A stretch of 60,089 nucleotides of DNA from contig CANJQH010000012.1 in the NCBI GenBank assembly GCA_947476335.1, positions 1-60,089 on the forward strand, given 5' to 3'. This DNA is from Anaerolineae bacterium. GTDB taxonomy: Bacteria; Chloroflexota; Anaerolineae; J036; Brachytrichaceae. Below are positions 1 through 8,454 of this stretch, piece after piece. Position 1 is the stretch's first letter. Each line of letters opens with the position of its first letter. The translations under genes and the position numbers were made by a program. The notes beneath the pieces were generated by a model, which did no database searches, had not been told where the DNA came from, and saw nothing but the letters and a program-made list of their open reading frames with translations.

Positions 1-91
1 GGGTTTGTGCGGAAGGCGCGGCCCTGGCAACGGCGTGGCGCCGATATCAGGATGTTTAGTGGGGACCCGCAAGTTTTGCCTGGACGCACTA

Positions 92-187
92 CTAAGTGAG
101 TCGCCAAAAGTTCTGGCGGCAGATTCGCCCCCCCCGCAAAGCGGGGGAGGCGAATCTGCCGGACAAAACTTATGGACAGGAACTTAG
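92..187. repeat. Palindromic element, family B, copy 1
   Basis: This 96-bp element begins CTAAGTGAGTC and ends GGACAGGAACTTAG, so its ends are imperfect inverted repeats. Its middle is a long palindrome: GGCAGATTCGCC and GGCGAATCTGCC enclose a C-run/G-run stem with an AAA loop. A second copy lies in the opposite orientation at 37338-37432. No target duplication is visible. It is too small to code for anything and is best read as a non-autonomous element or a REP-like sequence. Confidence 0.75.
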
Positions 188-206
188 CCCAGACCATCGG
201 TCTGGG
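188..206. repeat. 19-bp hairpin repeat (CCCAGACC/GGTCTGGG), copy 1
   Basis: The sequence CCCAGACC-ATC-GGTCTGGG is a perfect 8-bp stem with a 3-base loop. It abuts the end of the family B element. Near-identical hairpins lie at 44842-44860 and 57955-57973, all intergenic. Confidence 0.6.
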
Positions 207-309
207 TGCTCGGCCACACATATGCCATGCCGTACATTTCGCCCTAACGGCAGATGCACCCCATTCGGACTGGGAACCCGGAACTTTTTTGGGTGGATAC
301 TAGTGATTC

Positions 310-567
310 ATGAGCAGAGTTAAATCGTTTTTCAAAGTTCGGAAGGCGCGTCTGCGCATCAATTCGCGTGGGGTAAGCGTTACGCCGCCATCGATGCGAA
401 TTGGTGACAGCGACAGCTATGTGAATGTGGGCAAGCGCGGGGTAAGCTACACGAAGCGCACGCGGTTTGGCAGCTTTAACACACGCAATGGCTGCTCGGT
501 ACCGATCGGAATTTTTCTGTGTACCGTCTTCGCCGCCGCGATGATTTTTGTGAGGGCCGCGGCGTGA
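310..567 (+). CDS. DUF4236-like small membrane-anchored protein
   Basis: An 85-residue protein. Residues about 14-55 carry the pattern of DUF4236, a short beta-rich domain of unknown function: a basic start, RLRINSRGVSVT, then a glycine-rich stretch with NVGKRGVSYT. Residues about 63-82 are hydrophobic (IGIFLCTVFAAAMIFV) and would form one membrane helix at the C-terminus. The stop codon overlaps the GTG start of the methyltransferase gene by four bases (GTGA), so the two are probably translationally coupled. No clear ribosome site precedes the ATG. The family match is by pattern only; the function is unknown. Confidence 0.6.
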   Translation: MSRVKSFFKVRKARLRINSRGVSVTPPSMRIGDSDSYVNVGKRGVSYTKRTRFGSFNTRNGCSVPIGIFLCTVFAAAMIFVRAAA

Positions 568-1301
568 GTGAACGCGAAGATGCAGTGCAGCGTAGCGATG
601 CGTACCGCACGTACATGTCGAGCTATTACGCGAAGGATCCGCAGGCGGCGCGCACGCATCAGCGCAAGCTTGCGTGGCTGCAGCACAACTATGCTTCGCA
701 TTTGCCGAAGATTAACGGAGCTCGCTGCCTGGAGATTGGGCCGGGCAAAGGCGAGCTGCTGCAATGGCTGACCGAGCGTTCGATCGAAGTTCATGCGGTG
801 GATTTGTCTGAAGAGGTTGTGCGTTACTGCAACGAAATTTTGCCTGGCAGCACCGAACTTGTGAATGACACAGCCGCGTATCTCGAACGTCATACTGCGG
901 AGTATGACGTCGTGTTTATGCTGCATGTGCTCGAGCATGTGCGGAAGCAGGATGTGATTCCGCTTCTGCGCGCTGTCCGAGCTGCACTAGTGCCGGGCGG
1001 CCGTTTGATTGTGGAAGTTCCCAATATGGGAAATCCGTTTATCGGCTTGTACTCACGCTACGTAGACTTTACGCATGAAGTCGGCTTTACTGCGGAGAGC
1101 CTCGAGTTCGTATTTTCAGCGGCCGGCTTTACGAATGCGAATGCGCGCGCGGCAGAGCTTCCGCAGGATCGACCGTATCGGATTTTGCAGCACATGGCCG
1201 AACGTTTGATTGGGTTCGTATATCGTGTCACTGGCCTCGCCATTGGCGTGCGCACACCCCGCCTGATTTCGCATTCGATTTTTGCAGTTGGGGTGCGCTG
1301 A
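564..1301 (+). CDS. Class I SAM-dependent methyltransferase (Methyltransf_23 type)
   Basis: A 245-residue protein with the class I methyltransferase fold. Motif I is LEIGPGKGE (about residues 57-65), the acidic end of strand 2 is AVDLS, and the post-motif HVLEHV follows at about residue 116. PGGRLIVEVPN is the usual motif before strand 5. The family methylates small molecules or sugars, often in glycan clusters, which fits the glycosyltransferase-like genes at 2.9-5.4 kb. I chose GTG 564 over an in-frame ATG at 519 because GTG 564 overlaps the preceding stop codon (GTGA), a typical coupling arrangement, and the extra 15 residues do not fit the fold. The substrate cannot be told from sequence. 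Confidence 0.8.
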   Translation: MSEREDAVQRSDAYRTYMSSYYAKDPQAARTHQRKLAWLQHNYASHLPKINGARCLEIGPGKGELLQWLTERSIEVHAVDLSEEVVRYCNEILPGSTELVNDTAAYLERHTAEYDVVFMLHVLEHVRKQDVIPLLRAVRAALVPGGRLIVEVPNMGNPFIGLYSRYVDFTHEVGFTAESLEFVFSAAGFTNANARAAELPQDRPYRILQHMAERLIGFVYRVTGLAIGVRTPRLISHSIFAVGVR

Positions 1302-1626
1302 TACCGTTTGATCCCAAATTGTGCAATTTCGATGCAGCGGATCGCCTGGTGTGGCTGGATTTCGGTCATATTGTCGAGCCTGTGCGGTAGAACTTGTCAA
1401 ACTCGGCAGCGAAGGACGCAGATTGATAGCAATAGTGTGACTTGCTGCTTTATATAGCAGCACGCCACGCTATTTCCTGTTGATCGTCCGAATTTCACAT
1501 GAATTGGTGAAAAATTGGGCCAGCACAGTTGACAAACTTGGCAACCATTCGGGCTCAGACCGATATTTTCTGCGAATTGCGTTGGAAAACTGACCGACCT
1601 GAGTAGTTGCCAAACTTGACATTCAC
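1302..1626. other. Intergenic region with hairpin and decayed mobile element
   Basis: No gene is supported here. The stretch contains a small stem-loop at 1443-1462 (TGCTGCT, 6-base loop, AGCAGCA) and a shortened family A element at 1541-1610. Three TTGACA-like words occur, but none pairs convincingly with a -10 box. An 11-bp inverted repeat (CCAAACTTGAC at 1610-1620 and GTCAAGTTTGG at 1645-1655) straddles the right border of the element. Confidence 0.5.
1541..1610 (+). repeat. Family A element, shortened and diverged copy
   Basis: This 70-bp copy has ends GCAAC and GTTGC rather than GTAAC and GTTAC, and it lacks most of the central stem. The right half (GCGTTGGAAAACTG to CTGAGTAGTTGC) clearly matches the full family A copies. 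It is flanked by a perfect 8-bp direct repeat, CAAACTTG (1533-1540 and 1611-1618), which marks it as a transposed unit. Confidence 0.75.
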
Positions 1627-1881
1627 TTGACATTTGTGTATTCGGTCAAGTTTGGCTGGCATGGAATTGAAGTTGGCGAATATAACCAACCCATGCAATT
1701 CGACCTTGAAGTCAGCACCCTGAGCATGCCTGAAACCCGTGACGCCGCCGTATTCGAAGGCGTGCCGCTCCACCTGGCCGATGGCCAGTTTGTCACAGAG
1801 GAAGTCAGCCTGCTGGACGCCATCATCGCCGCAATTCGGCCGCTGAGGACGCTGGTTCGCCGTCAGTCCGACGAGCGTTGA
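1627..1881 (+). CDS. Possible small hypothetical protein or gene remnant
   Basis: An 84-codon open frame starting at TTG 1627, with a first ATG at 1695 giving 62 residues. Codon use in the second half looks protein-like (MPETRDAAVFEGVPLHLADG), but I recognise no family and see no ribosome site. It could be a remnant of a gene disrupted near the mobile element just upstream. Confidence is low. Confidence 0.25.
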   Translation: MTFVYSVKFGWHGIEVGEYNQPMQFDLEVSTLSMPETRDAAVFEGVPLHLADGQFVTEEVSLLDAIIAAIRPLRTLVRRQSDER

Positions 1882-1947
1882 TCGGCTGCGTACGCGCGTA
1901 GTTTGGTTTCGCTTGCAAGGATCCGTGCGCAGAGGCATGCTTCGGGC

Positions 1948-2925
1948 ATGTCCTCTGATTCCATTGGCGCAGCTGCGCACGACCGATCCGCACAACTTCC
2001 CGCCGGTCTGTGGCCGGTGATGATCACCCCATTTCTCGATGATGGCGCGATCGACTGGCAGGGCGTCGATGCCGTGACCGACTGGTATATCGCCAGTGGG
2101 GCGGCTGGGCTGTTTGCCTGCTGTTTGTCGAGCGAGATGTATCACCTCGATGAAGCGGAGCGCATTGCGCTCGTGCAGCGCGTACTGCGCCGCGTCGATG
2201 GCCGTATCCCGGTAGTGGCAACCGGCAACTTCGGCGGCGAAATTCCTGCGCAGGCGCGCAGTCTGCGGCGCGTGTATGACCTTGGCGTCGCCGCTGCGGT
2301 GATTCTTCCGAATCAGCTCGTGCGCGAGGATGAACCCGACGGTGCGCTGCGCGACCGCCTCGAACGGTTGCTGAACGAGACCGGCGACGCCGTGCTCGGC
2401 TTGTATGAAATTCCTGCGCCGTACAAGCGCATCATTTCCGCCGAGATCATCGGCTGGGCGGCGCACACCGGACGATTTACCTATCTCAAGGACACGACGT
2501 GTGAGCCGGCGGTCATTCGCGCCAAGCTCGCAGCAGCGCAGGGCACGTCGCTGCGTTTGTACAACGCGTGGACGGGCGGCGCGCTCGAGTCGCTCAACGA
2601 CGGTGCGGCGGGCCTGTCGCCGATCGCGGCCAACTGCTATCCTGAGTTGTTCACATGGCTGTGCGCGAATTACCACGCGCATCCCGAAAAAGCACAACGA
2701 CTGCAGCGACTGCTGCGCGTGCTCGAGCCGGCCGTGTGCGAGCAATACGTCGCATCCGCCAAGCGCGTGATGGGGCTGCGCGGCGTGCCCATCGGGACGC
2801 GCTGCCGCAACAGGACGCTGACGATCGACGCTGAGCTGATTGCGCTGCACGAAAGCCTGATTGAAGTGATCGAGGAAGCGCTGAGCGAGTACGGCATCGA
2901 GGGTGGATCTGCGTCGTCCCGTTAG
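1948..2925 (+). CDS. Dihydrodipicolinate synthase (DapA)-family aldolase/lyase
   Basis: A 325-residue TIM-barrel enzyme of the DapA/NanA superfamily, which forms a Schiff base between a lysine and a 2-oxoacid. The start PAGLWPVMITPFLDDGAIDW is the family hallmark. The catalytic Tyr is in LGLYEIPAPYKR, and the Schiff-base Lys is in FTYLKDTT. The usual GTTGE pocket is replaced by CCLSSEMYHL, so this is unlikely to be true lysine-pathway DapA. A sugar-acid or similar aldolase/dehydratase is more likely, in keeping with the carbohydrate genes in the window. ATG 1948 was preferred over TTG 1903; AGAGG lies 12 bases upstream. The stop overlaps the convergent stop of the next gene (2922-2925). Confidence 0.8.
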   Translation: MSSDSIGAAAHDRSAQLPAGLWPVMITPFLDDGAIDWQGVDAVTDWYIASGAAGLFACCLSSEMYHLDEAERIALVQRVLRRVDGRIPVVATGNFGGEIPAQARSLRRVYDLGVAAAVILPNQLVREDEPDGALRDRLERLLNETGDAVLGLYEIPAPYKRIISAEIIGWAAHTGRFTYLKDTTCEPAVIRAKLAAAQGTSLRLYNAWTGGALESLNDGAAGLSPIAANCYPELFTWLCANYHAHPEKAQRLQRLLRVLEPAVCEQYVASAKRVMGLRGVPIGTRCRNRTLTIDAELIALHESLIEVIEEALSEYGIEGGSASSR

Positions 2926-3872
2926 CTGCGCAGGCTGGATTTGAGTTGCTTTATGACCTCAGCGGTGGTCATTCTGCGGCCATGGCGGCGTCGACTCAGT
3001 GTGTGAAGCACCGACAACAGCCCTGTGGAGCGCAAGAGGGAGACGATTCGATAGTAGCGCTGTGAATGACCGTCCACGATCAAGCTTGGCACATCTCGAT
3101 CGACGATGACCAATTCTGAAAATGAACTATGCGTAGTTCCGACGAAGCAGTCGGTATTTCGCAGGAGCCAGAGATCGGTGACTGCGTCGCGAATGGCGAG
3201 CGGATTCGTGCGATCCAGGCTGACGGCCGCATGCCAAACGACGCGTGAGCCATAGCGTTGCCGAAATAAGTCACGCACTCCTGCAAACTGCACGGACTGA
3301 GTTTCGGTGTGAGTCTGCGGAGGTTCGTCCGAACAGAGGAGAATGCCCGCCTCGGGCTCAGTTTCCAGCATTAAATCGACAGCCTCTATTGCGTCCGGCG
3401 TGTTCCTGCTGCTGTGTGGATGCACATGGAGAAAGTCGCCGCGGCGCAGGTGAACGCCGATCATGCGTTTGTGGAAATGTGCGCTGCGGAAGGCATCTAT
3501 CTCGTGCTGGATTTCGGATGTGGGCTGCAATTGCCGTATGAAATCCTTGGTTCGCTCGAAAATAGCGATATTTTGCTCTGTTTCTCGTGGGGAAAACAGC
3601 CAGGTTGCATCCTGCACGACGAGGTTGGTTTCGTCGCTGCGGAGCCTGCAGCGACTGTAAACACTGCTTCTGGCTGGAATATCCTCCATTTTTATGGACT
3701 GCACCGGCCAGTCGTTTGAAAATAGGTCGGCAAAGTCTGCAGGGCAATGTGGAGTTCGCGGCCAAAGCATTGCGAAGCGACGGCCCGTATGTTCGGCCAA
3801 TGCCAGGCCGGAAGTGAGCACTTGCAGTCGGTTGGCGAGGCCTTGTACACACACCACAGTGAGACTTTTCAT
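2922..3872 (-). CDS. Fucosyltransferase-like glycosyltransferase
   Basis: A 316-residue protein. The N-terminus GLANRLQVLTSGLALAEHTGR resembles the donor-fold start of NodZ and related fucosyltransferases. The motif GVHLRRGDF (about residues 157-165) matches the HxRRxD/HxRRGD motif shared by GT11, GT23 and related families that bind GDP-fucose. The later NTDCFVGTTHSSFSELV is a typical C-terminal nucleotide-sugar loop. The start (MKSLTVV) lies 10 bases after the stop of the upstream membrane-protein gene, so the two form an operon, probably for cell-surface glycan. The exact sugar donor is inferred from the motif and not certain. Confidence 0.6.
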   Translation of the reverse strand: MKSLTVVCVQGLANRLQVLTSGLALAEHTGRRFAMLWPRTPHCPADFADLFSNDWPVQSIKMEDIPARSSVYSRCRLRSDETNLVVQDATWLFSPRETEQNIAIFERTKDFIRQLQPTSEIQHEIDAFRSAHFHKRMIGVHLRRGDFLHVHPHSSRNTPDAIEAVDLMLETEPEAGILLCSDEPPQTHTETQSVQFAGVRDLFRQRYGSRVVWHAAVSLDRTNPLAIRDAVTDLWLLRNTDCFVGTTHSSFSELVIVDRDVPSLIVDGHSQRYYRIVSLLRSTGLLSVLHTLSRRRHGRRMTTAEVIKQLKSSLRS

Positions 3873-3882
3873 CGAGCTGAAA

Positions 3883-5394
3883 TTATCGTTGAGCCGGCCG
3901 GTAAAGCACCGTGTCCGCCATATAGCCCGCTTCCGTGTAATTCTTATAGACCGCCTTGCGGACATCTTCGGGCCAGCGCGTGATGATGTAGTGCTCATTG
4001 CGGTCGCGCGGTTCGTACCAGGCGACGAGTGCGAATTCGCGCCGTTCGATGGCGGCGATGAGTTCGGTGCTGGACCAATCGCCGCGTTGCTGCAGCGTAT
4101 TGAATTCGAGCGGGTAGATGACGGGGGCTTTGCCTGCGAGGGAGAGCATGCCGATGTACTCGTCCGTGAGCACCGGGCCTTTTGCATTGCGCAGGCGTAT
4201 ATCGAGATCACGCATTTCGCGTGCGGTTGCGAATCGTCCTTTCAAGTCCGGCAGAAAATCAACCGAGCGCCAGTCTCGCAGCGCATCGATCTGTAATAGT
4301 GCGAAGACGAGTGTGAATGCGGCGAGCCAGCGTGTGCGGCTGAGCCAGCCGATGACGACGCCGAAGCCGATGCATGTTGCGGTGCTGAATGGCAGTGTGA
4401 TCGACCACGAGGAGCCGGCGCGGCTGCTGAAAATTGTGAGAATGAAAGCCGTCATCATCATGACGAGCAGGGGGCGTGCGGCAACATGTCGCGTGCCAAG
4501 CGGCTCTGTGATGAAGAAGAGGATGCTCGGCACGAGGATGAGTCCGGTGCGCAGTAATTGATTGACGATTAGTCCGGTTGCGACGTCCTTCGAAAAATCG
4601 CGGATGCCGAAGTTAAGCAGGTGTTGCAGAAAGCCGCCATGGGTGATGGTTTGGAGGCAGGCTGTGCCGGCGATGCTGCACACGACGATGCTGGCCAGTA
4701 GTGCGAATGTGGCGTTGCGGCGGCCATTTCGCAGCAGCCAGGTGCATGCGCCGATGAGTGGAACCAAGGCGAATTCGGGCTGCATGCCGATACACAGCAC
4801 GAAACAAAGTCCGCTGAGTACGACTGCGGCGTTACTGCGTGCGCTGTTGCGCGGCCCAAAAAGCACGGCGATGCAGAGGCCGAGTGTGCCGAGTGCAAGG
4901 GCCGCTGCATCAGGTGCGACGAGCAGGGAGGCGACCTGGATCTGTGGGAAGAGCCAGAGCAGTGCACACGCGACCATGGCGCCGCCGAAGCTGCGCGTCA
5001 GGCCGAAAACTACACCTGCGGCTGCGAGGCCAGTGATGGCATAGGCGATGAGTGAGATGCTGCGCGCGGCGGCGAATGCGTCTACGGGTGCGGAAGCGCG
5101 CAGAACGGGTGCGAGCAGTGCGGGAAAGAGCGGTGGCTGAGGTGAGATGCGCAGTGGCGGCGTGCTGAACGTTGTCGGATAGAGGTGTGTGAGGTCGGGC
5201 AGTTGCAATGCTCGATCGACCGACAGGCTTTCGGAGTAGGCGAGTGGGTAGGGGAAAGCAAGGGCACGGCTGATGATGCTGAAGTGGTCGAACAGCGCCC
5301 AGAGTACGCTTCCCAACACGAGAACGATCGCCAGTCCATAGATCAGGTCCAGCCAGGGATTGGCTGTGCGGTTCCTGCGAGCATGTTCGAGCAC
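3883..5394 (-). CDS. Polytopic membrane protein, GT-C-like (possible dolichyl/polyprenyl-linked glycosyltransferase)
   Basis: A 503-residue protein with about ten to twelve hydrophobic segments between residues 16 and 380 and a soluble C-terminal third. The first loop after helix 1 (SESLSVDRALQL) holds acidic residues where GT-C enzymes keep their catalytic Asp, and YPTTFSTPPLRISPQPPLFP resembles the extracytoplasmic loop of the PMT_2/ArnT-like group. The gene starts with GTG and has TACACT on its coding strand 8 bases before it, suggesting leaderless transcription. It is followed 10 bases later by the fucosyltransferase-like gene, supporting a glycan role. The specific reaction is unknown. 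Confidence 0.55.
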   Translation of the reverse strand: MLEHARRNRTANPWLDLIYGLAIVLVLGSVLWALFDHFSIISRALAFPYPLAYSESLSVDRALQLPDLTHLYPTTFSTPPLRISPQPPLFPALLAPVLRASAPVDAFAAARSISLIAYAITGLAAAGVVFGLTRSFGGAMVACALLWLFPQIQVASLLVAPDAAALALGTLGLCIAVLFGPRNSARSNAAVVLSGLCFVLCIGMQPEFALVPLIGACTWLLRNGRRNATFALLASIVVCSIAGTACLQTITHGGFLQHLLNFGIRDFSKDVATGLIVNQLLRTGLILVPSILFFITEPLGTRHVAARPLLVMMMTAFILTIFSSRAGSSWSITLPFSTATCIGFGVVIGWLSRTRWLAAFTLVFALLQIDALRDWRSVDFLPDLKGRFATAREMRDLDIRLRNAKGPVLTDEYIGMLSLAGKAPVIYPLEFNTLQQRGDWSSTELIAAIERREFALVAWYEPRDRNEHYIITRWPEDVRKAVYKNYTEAGYMADTVLYRPAQR

Positions 5395-5402
5395 GAGGGA
5401 AG

Positions 5403-5408
5403 AGTGTA
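5403..5408 (-). promoter_or_regulatory. -10 box for the membrane-protein gene (leaderless)
   Basis: On the minus strand TACACT is followed by exactly 8 bases and then the GTG start codon at 5394. Transcription would begin at or next to the start codon, giving an mRNA without a leader. The same layout is seen at 12969 and, slightly closer, at 19746. Confidence 0.5.
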
Positions 5409-5456
5409 CACGGGACTCTATGAAACCCGGCTTCTTAGAAGCCGCGTATGTTTCCT

Positions 5457-5568
5457 GTAACTACTCAGGCCCAAATCAGTATTTCCCGCGAAACACACTA
5501 TTCCCTCCCCCGAAGGGGGAGGGAATAGTGTGTTTCGCGTTGGAAAAATAGCTGGCCTGAGTAGTTAC
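5457..5568 (+). mobile_element. Family A palindromic element (MITE), full copy 1
   Basis: A 112-bp non-autonomous element with 15-bp terminal inverted repeats GTAACTACTCAGGCC/GGCCTGAGTAGTTAC. A perfect 25-bp central stem runs from CGCGAAACACAC to GTGTGTTTCGCG around a GAA loop. It is flanked by an 8-bp direct repeat TGTTTCCT (5449-5456 and 5569-5576). GTAA ends plus 8-bp duplication are the hallmarks of IS66-type transposition, so an IS66-family transposase elsewhere in the genome may have moved it. Confidence 0.85.
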
Positions 5569-5674
5569 TGTTTCCTTCGTTTCGAAGGAGCGCTTTGGTG
5601 CATGTGGTCGAGCTGCCGGTACGACGTGGTTCCCCAGCCCGGACACTGGTCCGAGCTGATGGAGTTGGTTGTAC

Positions 5675-6199
5675 TTACTTCGGTAGTTCGGCGGTGAGCG
5701 CGATGGTGCTGATCAGGCCGATGCGATATGTGATCGACTTGAGTTTTGCGTCGCTGGGTACGAGGAAGGCGATCCAGCCGGTTGCTTTTTCGCCCTTGCC
5801 GATTTCGCTCGTCTTCAGTTCATCTGCGATGGCGGCTGTCTGACCGTCATAGGTGACATCATTGCTATCTGCGATGTTGGCGTACGTAGTTTCGACAGCC
5901 ATTTTTTCTTCAGTGGAGACGACGCTGAGTTCGACCTGAACGGCGACGAGGCGCGATTCTTTGGGGACTTCGAAACCGGCGGCGGGGGTGGCAGGGTCTT
6001 TGATAGCGAGCGCCTTCATTGAGTAGCCGGCGCTTTCAGCGCTGCGTTTGGCGAGTTCTTCGGGGGAGATCGTTGTTGCTATTGGCGTGTTCGTGGCGCG
6101 CCTCGAAGATACGCCGCCGCCTTCTCCTTCACTTCTGCAGGCAGTGAGAAGTAGGCCGAGCACAATAGCAGCGGATGCGAAGTGATTAATTCTGGACAT
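5675..6199 (-). CDS. DUF4352-type lipoprotein
   Basis: A 174-residue secreted lipoprotein. Residues 1-21 form a signal peptide ending in the lipobox LLTAC, so Cys21 would be lipidated. After a Ser/Gly/Thr-rich linker, residues about 75-170 have the layout of DUF4352, an immunoglobulin-like domain: SRLVAVQVELSVVS, then EIGKGEKATGWIAFLVP, the conserved strand pair of this family. A good ribosome site (AGGAGA) precedes the ATG. It is transcribed in the same direction as the ABC importer but more than 180 bases downstream of it. The function of this domain is generally unknown; ligand or protein binding at the cell surface is likely. Confidence 0.7.
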   Translation of the reverse strand: MSRINHFASAAIVLGLLLTACRSEGEGGGVSSRRATNTPIATTISPEELAKRSAESAGYSMKALAIKDPATPAAGFEVPKESRLVAVQVELSVVSTEEKMAVETTYANIADSNDVTYDGQTAAIADELKTSEIGKGEKATGWIAFLVPSDAKLKSITYRIGLISTIALTAELPK

Positions 6200-6380
6200 G
6201 GGATTCTCCTGATGGCAAAGTTCACCGAGTCAAAGTTCAGCTGGCGATGATCATAAGTGGTTCAGTGCTGCTCAGCTGTGATGGCGGCTGAATACCGGAA
6301 ATTTTCCGGCGTACGCAGGATCTGACCAGGTGGCGCACTTTTTCGATGAAAAATTGCACCACCCGATGAGGTTGGGCTGG

Positions 6381-7382
6381 CTATTTGGACGCCGGTGATG
6401 ACTCGGGCGTTTCGTAGAGGAAGCAGGAAGCCTGATGCTGATTCTCGATGGGGAACAGCGGCGGGATTCCCTGCAGGCAGCGATCCATGCGACTGCCGCA
6501 GCGCGGATAGAAGCGGCAGCCACTCTTGGGGCTGTTGCGCATTTCCTCTTCGGACGGCAGGTTGAGATTCGTATCCCACTTCACGTCGGGATCAGGGACG
6601 GGGATCGAATTTAACAGCAGCTGCACGTAGGGATGCTTTGGGTTTTCGATCACGTGCCCTGTGTCGCCGTTTTCAGCGACGCGGCCCTGATACATGATGT
6701 GGATGTCATTGCCGATCTGATAGGCCGTGCTCAGGTCATGCGTGATGTAAAGGAACGAGATGCCGAAATCGTCGCGCAGATGCAGCATGATGTCGAGGAT
6801 CATGGCGCGCAGCGATGCGTCGATCATCGAAACCGGTTCGTCGGCGACGATGATACGCGGCTTGAGCATGTAGGCGCGCGCGATCATCATGCGCTGGCGC
6901 TGGCCGCCGGAGAGTTGGTGTGGGTATTTCTCCAGCACTTCACCTCCGCGCAGGCCGACAACCTTGAGTGCGTCTTCCATCATCTGACGCGCCTGTGCCT
7001 TATCGTTTGCCAGTTTGAACTTGCGGATGGCCAGTTCGAAGATGTGTTTGACGCGATAGAACGGGTTGTATACCTCGTACGGGTCTTGGAAAACCGCCTG
7101 CACTTCGCGGCGGTAATGCACGCGCTGCTCGGCGTTCATGGACTGGATGTTCACGCCGCGGTAGATCACGTCGCCGCTTGTCAGGTGTAGAAAGCCCAGC
7201 ACCAGACTGGCCAGCGTCGTTTTGCCACTGCCGCTTTCGCCAGCGATTGTGGTGATCGTGGCGGGTGATTCGGCAATGGACAGGTTGAAGTCCTGCAGCG
7301 CGACGACCTTCTTGCCGCCGCCGATGCCGCTGCCGCCGTACACCTTGGTTGCATTGCGGATTTCGAGAAGAGGTGCGGTCAT
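6381..7382 (-). CDS. Peptide/oligosaccharide ABC importer ATP-binding protein (OppF/DppF type)
   Basis: A 333-residue cytoplasmic ATPase, the second nucleotide-binding subunit of an Opp/Dpp importer. Walker A is GESGSGKTT, the signature is LSGGQRQR, and Walker B is IIVADEP followed by VSMIDAS. The C-terminal oligopeptide/dipeptide region has the expected Cys pattern (CRFYPRC and DRC). The start codon overlaps the stop of the OppD-type gene by four bases (ATGA), showing co-translation of the pair. The gene is the last of the five importer genes. Confidence 0.9.
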   Translation of the reverse strand: MTAPLLEIRNATKVYGGSGIGGGKKVVALQDFNLSIAESPATITTIAGESGSGKTTLASLVLGFLHLTSGDVIYRGVNIQSMNAEQRVHYRREVQAVFQDPYEVYNPFYRVKHIFELAIRKFKLANDKAQARQMMEDALKVVGLRGGEVLEKYPHQLSGGQRQRMMIARAYMLKPRIIVADEPVSMIDASLRAMILDIMLHLRDDFGISFLYITHDLSTAYQIGNDIHIMYQGRVAENGDTGHVIENPKHPYVQLLLNSIPVPDPDVKWDTNLNLPSEEEMRNSPKSGCRFYPRCGSRMDRCLQGIPPLFPIENQHQASCFLYETPESSPASK

Positions 7383-8446
7383 CGATCGAGCTCCTTCATC
7401 GCCGCCGCGGCCTGGGCATGGCTGCCCATGTCGTCGGGGCTTTCATAGAGATGGCAGGCCGCTTGATGGCCGGAGGTGTATTCGCGCAGTGTCGGCTTTT
7501 TCGTTCGGCAGATTTCCTGCACGAACGGGCAGCGGTACTGGAACACGCAGCCGGGCGGCGGATTGCGCAAGTCGTGCGTAATGCCTTCCGTCACTTTGAG
7601 CGGCTTGCGCTCTTTGATCGACGGAATCGACGCGATCAGCAGCTGCGTATACGGGTGCAGCGGAATCTTGAACGCGCGCGTGATCGGGGCAATCTCGACG
7701 ATATTGCCGGCATACATCACGATGATGCGGTCGACCATCTGTGCCTGCAGGCCCATGTCGTGGCCAATCAGGATCATCGATACGCCGAGGCGCTTCTTGA
7801 CGTCCATCAACGTCTGCGCGACCACGCGCTGGACGACGACGTCGAGTGCGCTGGTGGGTTCGTCGGCAATGATCAGCGGCGGGTTCAGCGCGATCGCCAT
7901 GGCCACGCACACGCGCTGCTTCATGCCGCCCGACAGCTCATGCGGATACATGTCGTAGACGCGGGCGGGCAGGCCAACCTGGTTCAATAGTTCCAGGATG
8001 CGCGCCTTCAGCTTTTCCTTGGGCTGTTTGCCGAGGTGCGTCTCGATCGCATCAGCGATCTGCGTGCGGATGCGCATGACTGGGTTGAGCGAGTTCATCG
8101 CGCCCTGCGGGATGAGCGCCAGCTTGACCCAGCGCATTTCGCGCAGTTCTTTTTCGTTCAGCCCGACGACATCCGTTCCTGCGACTGTGGCGTGTCCGCT
8201 TACGATACGGCCGGGCGGCTGCACCATACGTAGAACGGCCATTGCCGTTGTCGTCTTGCCGCAGCCTGATTCGCCGACCAGTCCGACTGTTTCGCCGGCG
8301 AAGACCTGAAAGCTTACGCCGTTCACGGCCTTGACGTCGCCGGTGGGCGTCCTGTAATGGACGCGCAGTTCGTCCACGTCCAGGACGACTTCTCTGCCCG
8401 CGCCGTAGGCCGTCTTGGCCTGAGGTGTGGAAGTTGATGTAGACAT
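7379..8446 (-). CDS. Peptide/oligosaccharide ABC importer ATP-binding protein (OppD/DppD type)
   Basis: A 355-residue ATPase that pairs with the OppF-type subunit. Walker A is GESGCGKTT, the signature LSGGMKQR, and Walker B LIIADEPTSALD. The C-terminal extension contains CVFQYRCPFVQEIC, the conserved Cys region of DppD/OppD proteins. It lies 8 bases after the OppC-type permease stop. The variant C-terminus does not reveal the substrate; the mannosidase genes nearby make oligosaccharide uptake a reasonable inference. Confidence 0.9.
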   Translation of the reverse strand: MSTSTSTPQAKTAYGAGREVVLDVDELRVHYRTPTGDVKAVNGVSFQVFAGETVGLVGESGCGKTTTAMAVLRMVQPPGRIVSGHATVAGTDVVGLNEKELREMRWVKLALIPQGAMNSLNPVMRIRTQIADAIETHLGKQPKEKLKARILELLNQVGLPARVYDMYPHELSGGMKQRVCVAMAIALNPPLIIADEPTSALDVVVQRVVAQTLMDVKKRLGVSMILIGHDMGLQAQMVDRIIVMYAGNIVEIAPITRAFKIPLHPYTQLLIASIPSIKERKPLKVTEGITHDLRNPPPGCVFQYRCPFVQEICRTKKPTLREYTSGHQAACHLYESPDDMGSHAQAAAAMKELDR

Positions 8447-8454
8447 GACGTGTC

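Larger units (their letters stand above)
1..309. other. Left-edge non-coding stretch
   Basis: I see no convincing complete gene here. Positions 3-59 in frame 3 could be the last 18 codons of a gene entering from the left (ending at TAG 57-59), but the piece is too short to identify. The rest holds a palindromic element (92-187) followed directly by a 19-bp hairpin (188-206). The final 100 bases before the gene at 310 show no clear promoter or strong ribosome site. Confidence 0.5.

Noticed and set aside
1-187. A 60-codon frame at 5-187
   Set aside because: It runs straight through the family B palindrome, so it cannot be a normal gene.
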